NCBI GenBank assembly: GCA_016763715.1
Contig: JAESTG010000408.1
Location: forward strand, 1 to 5,270
DNA from: Flavobacteriaceae bacterium
GTDB taxonomy: Bacteria > Bacteroidota > Bacteroidia > Flavobacteriales > Flavobacteriaceae
Length of the DNA: 5,270 bases
Direction: 5' to 3'
Shown here: positions 1 to 5,270 of the stretch, one piece after another
How the letters are laid out: every line of letters begins with the position of its first letter
Position numbering within the stretch: position 1 is the stretch's first letter
Program-made: the position numbers and the translations under genes
The notes under the pieces: model-generated
Told to the model about the DNA's origin: nothing
The model's input: the letters and a program-made list of their open reading frames with translations, nothing else
The model's database searches: none

Positions 1-565
1 AAATAGAATATAGCTGCAAGGATAAATTGCTCAACTTACTCGTAAGAACGTTCAACTCACTCACATTTTGAGCCTCAGTGGTGAGCTCATTTGCTCGATT
101 GCTTATACTTCGAGTAAGGTACTGCGACTCTATTACTTTTTCCAATTCGATAATCTCATAAGCGATATTCTTCTCTTCATTAGCCAGTGCTAATACCTTT
201 GCCTTGTCCAATACTTTCAGACTTTGATTATAGAGCCCCTTATGATATAAAATGGTCGCGAAATCTAATTGCTCTCTAATTTGAATTCGAATATTTTGAT
301 GAGACGGATTCAACCGTAGACTGATTAAAATCTGTTTATAAAGATGTGCCTTGAGGTTAGAAAGTTGACTCTTTTTGATAAGACCATTCTTCAAAATTTC
401 AATCTCATTGTAAGTTTTGAGTTTCTCCAAAGTGGTAAAAAGCATCATAAACTTTGCATCATCGTTCATACCCAGTCTCCCCACATACAGCTTGAATTGT
501 CGCTCTTCAGATTTTGAAAGAGACTTCACTAAATCGAATAAATTATCTTTTCGTTTCTTGGACAT
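1..565 (-). CDS. Uncharacterised helical TPR-like protein, N-terminal part (cut by window edge)
   Basis: An open frame runs from ATG at 565-563 to the left edge without a stop: 188 complete codons plus one base, so the C-terminus is missing. The N-terminus is basic (MSKKRKDNLF), followed by LVKSLSKSEERQFKLY at residues 12-27. I recognise this N-terminal style (F-[ED]-L-x-K-S-L-[ST]-K-S-E-[KE]-R-x-F-K-L) from conserved proteins of Bacteroidota with no assigned function. The rest reads as amphipathic helices. Residues 102-127 (pattern G-L-Y-x-x-S-L-x-V-L-x-K-A, with G110, Y112, L116, L119 and A122) resemble one tetratricopeptide repeat. There is no signal peptide or membrane segment, so a cytoplasmic location is likely. 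The gene starts 32 bp after ilvA on the same strand with no visible terminator between, so it may be read through from the ilv operon; a possible promoter of its own overlaps the ilvA stop. No Shine-Dalgarno precedes the ATG. Function unknown; a protein-interaction role is only an inference from the TPR-like pattern. That it is a real gene is well supported by the long open frame and protein-like composition. Confidence 0.8.
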   Translation of the reverse strand, partial: MSKKRKDNLFDLVKSLSKSEERQFKLYVGRLGMNDDAKFMMLFTTLEKLKTYNEIEILKNGLIKKSQLSNLKAHLYKQILISLRLNPSHQNIRIQIREQLDFATILYHKGLYNQSLKVLDKAKVLALANEEKNIAYEIIELEKVIESQYLTRSISNRANELTTEAQNVSELNVLTSKLSNLSLQLYSI

Positions 566-592
566 AGGCAAATAGCATTAAAAGATTACTGC

Positions 593-618
593 CAAAATTA
601 TACTAAAAACTGAAACAA
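593..618 (-). promoter_or_regulatory. Possible Bacteroidota-type promoter for the downstream uncharacterised gene
   Basis: On the minus strand TAATTTTG (600 to 593) matches the Bacteroidota -7 element TAnnTTTG exactly, and its first three bases are the ilvA stop codon. A TTG (618 to 616) lies 15 bp upstream, in the place of the -33 element, but this spacing is shorter than I recall for the consensus (roughly 17-23 bp). A start site a few bases after 593 would leave a leader of about 20-25 nt before the ATG at 565. In AT-rich DNA such short matches occur by chance, so this is a weak call resting mainly on position. Confidence 0.25.
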
Positions 619-1860
619 TTCAGGCTTATCATTGAGATAATCTCCATAAAAATCATGGTATTTCATTTTTTCAACTAAAGGTGGTAAATCGGCTGGGGTC
701 TTCAATTCTAATCCAATCACTGCCACTCCATTTTCTCGATTGGTTTTTTTGGTATATTCAAAATGTGTTATATCGTCATTAGGCCCTATTATTTCAGCTA
801 CAAATTGCCGTAATGCACCTGCACGCTGAGGGAATTTGATAATAAAATAATGCTTCAAATTAGCATGGAGTAATGCCCGCTCTATGATTTCGGCGGTACG
901 AGTAATATCATTATTTCCTCCGCTAATAACACATGCCACATTTTTCCCTTTAATTTCTTCGGAATACAAATCTAAAGCCGAAATGCTTAATGCACCAGCT
1001 GGTTCCACAATGATGGCATCCTTATTATAAAGTTCCAACAGGGTTTGGCAAACCTTGCCTTCTGGAACCGTAATAACATCATCTAATAGTTCACGGCAGA
1101 TGGTGAAATTAATATCCCCTACTCTTTTTACCGCTGCACCATCTACAGATTTATCAATACTCAATAAGCTAGTATTCTCTCCATTCTTGATAGAAATTTG
1201 CATCGAAGGTGCTCCCTGAGGCTCCACCCCTATAATTTTGGTATTAGGGGATAATTGTTTAAAAACACTACTTACTCCTGAGGCCAACCCTCCTCCGCCT
1301 ACGGGGACAAAAATATAATCCAATGGTTGTTCCGTTTGCTCTAGAATTTCCAGCCCCACAGTTGCTTGCCCTTCAATTACTTTTGGATCATCAAATGGGT
1401 GGACAAAGGTTTTTTTAAGTTGGTTACACTCAATCATGGCCAAATTAAACGAGTCGTCAAAAGTGTCTCCTTCGAGTTTCACCTCAATAAAATTTTCTCC
1501 AAACATACGCACCTGTTCAATTTTCTGAATCGGCGTTGTTAGGGGCATATAGATAGTACCATGTATTTTCATTAACCTGCAGGACATCGCAACCCCTTGT
1601 GCATGGTTTCCTGCACTGGCGCAAACAACCCCACGATCTCTTTCTGATAGTGCTATGGATGCGATTTTGTTGTAAGCCCCTCTTATTTTATAAGACCGCA
1701 CCGCTTGCAAATCTTCCCTTTTAAAGGACACATTGCACCCAAGCAATTCAGAATATCTACTACTATACGCTAACGGTGTTTTATAGACCACATTCTTTAT
1801 GGCCAAAGCAGCTTGTCGAACATCTTTAAGAGAGGGGAAATATGCTGTGATTATTTCCAT
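598..1860 (-). CDS. ilvA: Threonine dehydratase (threonine ammonia-lyase), short biosynthetic form
   Basis: IlvA is a cytoplasmic PLP enzyme that deaminates L-threonine to 2-oxobutanoate and ammonia, the first committed step to isoleucine. The catalytic domain covers about residues 10-325. The PLP-binding lysine is K58 in SYKIRGAYNK. ASAGNHAQG at 81-89 is the substrate-contacting loop of fold-type II PLP enzymes, GGGGLASG at 188-195 binds the PLP phosphate, and SGGNND at 313-318 closes the active site. Residues about 337-413 form one ACT-like regulatory domain (KHYFIIKFPQRAGALR near its start). At 420 aa it fits the single-regulatory-domain form, as in Bacillus subtilis and Corynebacterium, rather than the E. 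coli form of about 514 aa with two such domains. The regulatory domain separates it from the short catabolic TdcB type. The ATG at 1860-1858 lies 4 bp after the ilvC stop (TAACCCTATG), implying translational coupling. Isoleucine feedback inhibition is expected from the family but not proven here. The gene is complete, with no missing key residue. Confidence 0.96.
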   Translation of the reverse strand: MEIITAYFPSLKDVRQAALAIKNVVYKTPLAYSSRYSELLGCNVSFKREDLQAVRSYKIRGAYNKIASIALSERDRGVVCASAGNHAQGVAMSCRLMKIHGTIYMPLTTPIQKIEQVRMFGENFIEVKLEGDTFDDSFNLAMIECNQLKKTFVHPFDDPKVIEGQATVGLEILEQTEQPLDYIFVPVGGGGLASGVSSVFKQLSPNTKIIGVEPQGAPSMQISIKNGENTSLLSIDKSVDGAAVKRVGDINFTICRELLDDVITVPEGKVCQTLLELYNKDAIIVEPAGALSISALDLYSEEIKGKNVACVISGGNNDITRTAEIIERALLHANLKHYFIIKFPQRAGALRQFVAEIIGPNDDITHFEYTKKTNRENGVAVIGLELKTPADLPPLVEKMKYHDFYGDYLNDKPELFQFLV

Positions 1861-1864
1861 AGGG

Positions 1865-3361
1865 TTATGCCATTGCAGTAGTCGAATGTGCTTTTTTATT
1901 GATAGATTTCATTGCCGTCATGGCCTCTCGAAGGGTTTTCCCAATTTCCTCAATCTCGTGGGCTTCAATAGATTCATTTATAGCGATTAACTCTTCATTA
2001 TCAATAGTCTTAGCGAGATGGTTTTCACCTACATCGGTCGATTTAATTCTGCTCATGAAATCGACCAAAAGAGGCTTGGCAGCATGGTCAAACAAATAGC
2101 AACCATATTCCGCCGTATCTGAGATAATTCGGTTCATTTCATACAATTTCTTTCTCGCAATGGTATTAGCTATCAATGGCAGCTCATGTAAAGATTCATA
2201 ATAAGCCGATGCATTGATAATACCAGAAGCGACCATCGTTTCGAAGGCCAACTCTACACCTGCTTTTACAAACGCCACCATCAAAATCCCAAAATCAAAA
2301 TAGGTTTGCTCATTAATATGTTCTAAAGTAGCTTCTGTTTTCTCGAAAGCGGTTTCAGCGGTGGCAGCCCTCCAAGTAAGCAAATTGACATCATCATTGG
2401 CCCAATCTTTCATCATTCCTTCTGAAAAGTGACCGCTCATAATATCGTCCATATGTTTTTCGAACAAAGGCTTCAATATCACCTTTAATTCTTCTGAAAG
2501 TTGATTTGCTCTTAACTTCGCAGGGTTCGACAAACGATCCATCATATTGGTAATTCCACCATGTTTTAATGCTTCAGTAATGGTTTCCCAACCGTATTGA
2601 GTTAGTTTTGAAGCATATGATGGCACTACCCCATGTTCGACCATTTTATTAAAACACAAGATTGAACCCGTTTGTAGAACACCACAAAGTATGGTTTGTT
2701 CTCCCATCAAATCACTTTTTACTTCGGCCACAAAAGAAGATGCCAAAACTCCAGCACGATGCCCTCCTGTTGCAAACGCATAAGCCTTCGCCTGAGACCA
2801 ACCCTTCTGTTCTGGATCATTTTGCGGATGAACGGCAATGAGTGTGGGTACTCCAAAACCCCGTTTGTACTCTTCTCTGACTTCACTTCCTGGGCATTTT
2901 GGAGCCACCATGATTACGGTAATATCTTCACGAATCTGCATCCCTTCTTCTACAATATTGAATCCATGAGAATAGGAAAGCGTTGCTCCTTTTTTAAGTA
3001 AGGGCATAACGGTTGAAACCACAGAAGTATGTTGTTTATCTGGTGTAAGATTACAAACCAAATCGGCAGTGGGAATAAGCTCCTCATAAGTGCCCACACG
3101 AAATCCATTTTCGGAAGCGTTCTTATATGAAACTCTTTTTTCACTAATCGCTTCGTCACGAAGAGCGTATGAAATATCGAGCCCTGAATCCCGCATATTC
3201 AGTCCCTGATTTAATCCTTGTGATCCACAGCCAATAATCACAACTTTTTTGCCTGTTAATGCAGTAATTCCATCTTCAAATTCACTGGCTTCCATAAAGT
3301 GACACTCACCCAGTTGCTTTAATTTTTCTCTTAATGATAAAGTATTGAAATAGTTTTCCAT
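1865..3361 (-). CDS. ilvC: Ketol-acid reductoisomerase, class II (long form)
   Basis: IlvC converts 2-acetolactate or 2-aceto-2-hydroxybutanoate into the dihydroxy acid by a Mg-dependent alkyl shift and NAD(P)H-dependent reduction, in the cytoplasm. The 498 aa align almost position for position with the E. coli enzyme (491 aa) as I recall it. The Rossmann domain (about 15-208) has GCGSQG at 44-49, and two knotted helical domains follow (about 209-344 and 345-484), the duplication that defines class II. Expected active-site residues are all present: H132, K155, E213, D217 and E221, then E389, E393 and S414. The NADPH phosphate-contacting residues R68, R76 and S78, and Q110, are kept, but position 69 is Asp where E. 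coli has Lys. The C-terminal tail (ending HSTTAMA) is a few residues longer than in E. coli. ATG at 3361-3359 is chosen because it lines up with the E. coli start; it lies 12 bp after ilvN in an A-rich gap without Shine-Dalgarno, next to a small hairpin. Confidence 0.98.
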   Translation of the reverse strand: MENYFNTLSLREKLKQLGECHFMEASEFEDGITALTGKKVVIIGCGSQGLNQGLNMRDSGLDISYALRDEAISEKRVSYKNASENGFRVGTYEELIPTADLVCNLTPDKQHTSVVSTVMPLLKKGATLSYSHGFNIVEEGMQIREDITVIMVAPKCPGSEVREEYKRGFGVPTLIAVHPQNDPEQKGWSQAKAYAFATGGHRAGVLASSFVAEVKSDLMGEQTILCGVLQTGSILCFNKMVEHGVVPSYASKLTQYGWETITEALKHGGITNMMDRLSNPAKLRANQLSEELKVILKPLFEKHMDDIMSGHFSEGMMKDWANDDVNLLTWRAATAETAFEKTEATLEHINEQTYFDFGILMVAFVKAGVELAFETMVASGIINASAYYESLHELPLIANTIARKKLYEMNRIISDTAEYGCYLFDHAAKPLLVDFMSRIKSTDVGENHLAKTIDNEELIAINESIEAHEIEEIGKTLREAMTAMKSINKKAHSTTAMA

Positions 3362-3362
3362 T

Positions 3363-3390
3363 GCATTTAGTTTTTAGGCATGAAATGCCT
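3363..3390 (-). promoter_or_regulatory. Two alternative small hairpins at the ilvN/ilvC junction
   Basis: On the transcribed strand AGGCAT (3390-3385) and ATGCCT (3381-3376) form a perfect 6-bp stem with a 3-nt loop, spanning the last codons of ilvN and the first base of its stop. It is followed by AAAAAC, not a T-run, so it is not an intrinsic terminator. A competing 6-bp pairing joins GCATTT (3388-3383) with AAATGC (3368-3363), which ends 1 nt before the ilvC start codon. The two pairings share bases and cannot form together. A role in ilvC translation or mRNA processing is conceivable, but the stems are short and chance is a fair explanation. Confidence 0.3.
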
Positions 3391-3904
3391 CTAATATTGG
3401 TGATACTTTTAATTCCTCTTTGGTGACTGAAATCCGTCCTGATCGAACAAATTGCATAATTCCAAACGGCTTTAACTCTCTATAAATAAGCTCAACTTCT
3501 TCTTTTCTTCCTGATTTTTCTAAGACGAAAAACTCGCGATTTACTGTAACAATACGAGCGTTACTTTCTTTGATTATATTCTGAATTTGCTGATCTTCAA
3601 ATAAAAGATCACTCTTCATTTTAAACAAACAAGACTCTTGATAAATAGTTTCGTCATCACGGTGAAAATAGGCTTTAATGACCTCCACCTGTTTTTCAAT
3701 TTGACCAATTACTTTACGCATCTGTTCTTCGGAAACCACCACCACTATAGACCATTTTGATACATTATCTATTTCAGAAGTGGATAAGTTGATACTTTCT
3801 ATATTGATTTTTCGTCGCTCAAAAATGGCAGAAACTCGATTGAGTAAACCTACGTTGTTTTCAGTATAAATTGAAACTGTAAATAATTGCTTTTCCTTTT
3901 CCAT
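3374..3904 (-). CDS. ilvN: Acetohydroxyacid (acetolactate) synthase small regulatory subunit
   Basis: This subunit binds the IlvB catalytic subunit, raises its activity and confers feedback inhibition by valine. An N-terminal ACT domain spans about residues 7-82, with the signature ENNVGLLNRVSAIFERR (15-31) followed by NIESI (34-38). Aligned by eye to E. coli IlvH, the valine-site residues N11, G14 and N29 correspond to N16, G19 and N34, all kept, so valine sensitivity is expected though not shown. The C-terminal half (about 90-160) matches the second domain of this family, including the FVRSGRISV stretch at 152-160, where E. coli has VARSGVVGL. The length of 176 aa is slightly above E. coli IlvH (163 aa) and normal for the family. 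It lies 30 bp after ilvB and 12 bp before ilvC. ATG at 3904-3902 is chosen because the ACT domain begins a few residues later and no better in-frame start is seen in the short gap. Confidence 0.95.
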   Translation of the reverse strand: MEKEKQLFTVSIYTENNVGLLNRVSAIFERRKINIESINLSTSEIDNVSKWSIVVVVSEEQMRKVIGQIEKQVEVIKAYFHRDDETIYQESCLFKMKSDLLFEDQQIQNIIKESNARIVTVNREFFVLEKSGRKEEVELIYRELKPFGIMQFVRSGRISVTKEELKVSPILEAFHA

Positions 3905-3934
3905 CGCACTATAATTATAATACTAACACCATGT
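3905..3934 (-). promoter_or_regulatory. AT-rich ilvB/ilvN spacer serving as the ilvN translation initiation region
   Basis: The 30-bp spacer reads AT-rich on the transcribed strand (TTAGTATTATAATTATAG just before GTGCG and the ATG) and has no Shine-Dalgarno. An unstructured AU-rich leader of this kind is typical of Bacteroidota translation starts. I see no TAnnTTTG promoter element or terminator in it. An earlier ATG in the spacer (3933-3931 on the minus strand) is out of frame with ilvN and soon reaches a stop. Confidence 0.35.
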
Positions 3935-5270
3935 TTACTCTAATCTGATCTCCGAAACAGAGGCTCCTGTTGGGATCATAGGAAATACATTACCTTCTTT
4001 TTCTACACAAACTTCAAGAAAATAAGCACCCTGATATTCCATCATTTTTTGAATTGATCCGGCCAAATCTTCACGTTCAGTAACACGTTTGGCTTCAATA
4101 TGATAACCTTTCGCAATAGCAACAAAATCTGGATTGACCATCTCTGTTGAGGCATAGCGGCGATCAAAAAACAATTCCTGCCATTGCCGTACCATTCCGA
4201 GAAAACCATTATTAAGCACCACAATTTTAACAGACACCTTTGTTTGAAAAATGGTGCCTAATTCTTGGATGGTCATTTGATAACCACCATCGCCAATAAT
4301 AGCCACCACATCCCTTTCAGGAGCCGCCATTTTAGCGCCAATGGCAGCAGGAAGAGCAAAGCCCATGGTTCCTAAACCTCCTGAAGTAATATTACTTTTC
4401 GTTTTATTGAATTGAGCATACCGACAAGCGACCATTTGATGTTGTCCCACATCGCTCACAATAGCTGCATTCCCCTCACTCTGAATATTAATTTCTTTCA
4501 AAACCTCGCCCATGGTCAAGCTCTTTTTGGACGGATTTAAATCATTATTAATAACCTTTTCAAACTCGATATTATACAAATCATGAAATCTTTGTCGCCA
4601 TTTGGGATACGTTTTTCGATCCAATAGGGGCAGCAACTGTGCAAGACTATCCTTAGCATTTCCCAAAACAGCAACGTCGGTTTTTACGTTTTTATCAATT
4701 TCAGAAGGATCTATTTCAAAATGAATTATTTTCGCCAGTTTGGCATATGATGCTAGATTTCCGGTCACTCGATCGTCGAAACGCATTCCAATAGCAATTA
4801 GAACATCACATTCATTGGTAAGCATATTGGGCGCATAATTTCCATGCATACCAACCATTCCTATATTCAAAGGATGTGAGGTAGGTATTGCTGAGGCTCC
4901 TAAAATAGTCCAAGCGGATGGAATTCCAGCCTTTTCTATAACATCCAAAAACTCCTGTTCCGCTTCACCTAAAATCACACCCTGCCCCCAAACAATCATT
5001 GGCTTTTTAGCTTCATTAATTAATTGTGCTGCCTTTGCTACCGCTAAGTCATCCACAGCAGGAACTGGGCTATAGCTTCGCACACCTGTGCATTTTTTAT
5101 ATTCAAAATCAAATTCTTCGAACTGGGCGTCTTTCGTAATATCAATTAAAACTGGACCAGGTCTCCCAGTTTTAGCAATGTAAAATGCCTTGGCAAAAAC
5201 CTCGGGAATTTCGCTCGCTTTGGTTATTTGATGATTCCATTTGGTAACTGGTGTTGAAATACTAACAATA
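3935..5270 (-). CDS. ilvB: Acetohydroxyacid (acetolactate) synthase large catalytic subunit, N-terminus missing
   Basis: This ThDP- and FAD-dependent enzyme decarboxylates pyruvate and joins it to pyruvate or 2-oxobutanoate, the first shared step of branched-chain synthesis. The frame is open to the right edge: 444 complete codons, the first being 5269-5267, then TAA at 3937-3935. Family members are about 560-590 aa, so roughly 120 N-terminal residues, including the catalytic Glu region, lie outside. The visible part starts in the ThDP pyrimidine-binding domain (ISTPVTKWNHQITK, then GRPGPVLIDI). The central domain follows with GMRFDDRVTGN (about 4789-4757), which lines the FAD site. The ThDP domain carries GDGG with its metal-binding Asp at 4291-4289 and the paired Asn of the GDG...NN motif at 4213-4208. 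The Trp of MVRQWQE, the herbicide-contact position in this family, is present (4183-4181). The C-terminus (ASVSEIRLE) is typical. A GTG at 5083-5081 is an internal valine, not the start. No frameshift is seen. Confidence 0.97.
   Translation of the reverse strand, partial: IVSISTPVTKWNHQITKASEIPEVFAKAFYIAKTGRPGPVLIDITKDAQFEEFDFEYKKCTGVRSYSPVPAVDDLAVAKAAQLINEAKKPMIVWGQGVILGEAEQEFLDVIEKAGIPSAWTILGASAIPTSHPLNIGMVGMHGNYAPNMLTNECDVLIAIGMRFDDRVTGNLASYAKLAKIIHFEIDPSEIDKNVKTDVAVLGNAKDSLAQLLPLLDRKTYPKWRQRFHDLYNIEFEKVINNDLNPSKKSLTMGEVLKEINIQSEGNAAIVSDVGQHQMVACRYAQFNKTKSNITSGGLGTMGFALPAAIGAKMAAPERDVVAIIGDGGYQMTIQELGTIFQTKVSVKIVVLNNGFLGMVRQWQELFFDRRYASTEMVNPDFVAIAKGYHIEAKRVTEREDLAGSIQKMMEYQGAYFLEVCVEKEGNVFPMIPTGASVSEIRLE

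Larger units (their letters stand above)
598..5270 (-). other. ilvB-ilvN-ilvC-ilvA operon (partial at its 5' end)
   Basis: Four consecutive same-strand genes of isoleucine/valine biosynthesis are separated by only 30, 12 and 4 bp, with no terminator-like hairpin plus T-run in the gaps. They encode the first step of the isoleucine branch (IlvA), the shared condensation step (IlvB and IlvN) and the shared reductoisomerase step (IlvC). ilvD and ilvE, needed to finish the pathway, are not visible; ilvD often precedes ilvB in Bacteroidota, so it may lie just to the right. The operon promoter and any leader are outside the window. That the genes form one transcript is inferred from spacing and shared function. 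Confidence 0.85.

Noticed and set aside
566..597. Transcription terminator between ilvA and the downstream gene
   Set aside because: Only a 4-bp GGCA/TGCC pairing across a long loop is present, with no T-run after it.
1799..2099. Two overlapping plus-strand open frames of 63 and 66 codons across the ilvC/ilvA junction
   Set aside because: They lie antisense to the well-supported ilvC and ilvA coding sequences, have no recognisable motif, and look like chance open frames.
2696..3001. Plus-strand open frame of 101 codons antisense to ilvC
   Set aside because: It lies wholly within ilvC, whose protein is strongly conserved, and its composition (many Cys, Phe, Ser, His) is typical of an antisense shadow.
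2950..3159. Minus-strand open frame of 69 codons inside ilvC in another frame
   Set aside because: Fully nested in ilvC with no family signature; ilvC itself is intact, so this is not evidence of a frameshift.
3364..3366. Upstream ATG five bases before the ilvC start
   Set aside because: It is out of frame with ilvC and opens only an 11-codon frame; the chosen ATG aligns with the E. coli IlvC N-terminus.
4042..4224. Minus-strand open frame of 60 codons inside ilvB in another frame
   Set aside because: It overlaps the conserved ThDP-binding region of ilvB, which reads correctly in its own frame.
5081..5083. GTG as the start of a shortened ilvB
   Set aside because: The frame continues upstream to the window edge with 62 more codons of clear acetolactate synthase sequence, so this GTG is an internal valine.
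1..5270. tRNA, rRNA, CRISPR array, insertion sequence, attachment site or novel defence-type system
   Set aside because: Nearly all of the window is accounted for by five genes, the gaps are at most 32 bp, and no repeat array, transposase, integrase or structured RNA was seen.

Overview
The window carries the distal part of a branched-chain amino acid biosynthesis operon, all on the minus strand, followed by the first 188 codons of an uncharacterised gene. In transcription order (right to left) the genes are ilvB (acetohydroxyacid synthase large subunit, N-terminus beyond position 5270), ilvN (small regulatory subunit), ilvC (long-form ketol-acid reductoisomerase), ilvA (short-form threonine dehydratase), and the N-terminal part of a helical, TPR-like protein that runs off the left edge.

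The DNA looks AT-rich, none of the four visible start codons has a purine-rich Shine-Dalgarno sequence, and the gene order is ilvB-ilvN-ilvC-ilvA. The leftmost protein has an N-terminus (LFDLVKSLSKSEERQFKLY) of a type I know from Bacteroidota. Together these suggest a member of Bacteroidota (Cytophagia or Flavobacteriia type). The phylum is a reasonably firm inference; anything finer is not supported.

The four enzyme genes work together. IlvA turns threonine into 2-oxobutanoate. IlvB/IlvN condense pyruvate with pyruvate (valine/leucine branch) or with 2-oxobutanoate (isoleucine branch). IlvC isomerises and reduces both acetohydroxy acids. The next enzyme, IlvD, is not in the window and may lie upstream of ilvB. 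Gaps between genes are 30 bp (ilvB/ilvN), 12 bp (ilvN/ilvC), 4 bp (ilvC/ilvA) and 32 bp (ilvA/hypothetical), with no visible terminator in any of them, so a single transcript is likely. The operon promoter and any leader or attenuator would lie to the right of the window.

This is mostly an ordinary housekeeping locus, and I see no undescribed system. The items most worth a second look are the uncharacterised downstream gene, a possible Bacteroidota-type promoter overlapping the ilvA stop codon, a pair of mutually exclusive hairpins at the ilvN/ilvC junction, and an acidic residue in the cofactor-specificity loop of IlvC. No RNA gene, mobile element, CRISPR array or long repeat was seen, and no stretch over 300 bp lacks a gene.
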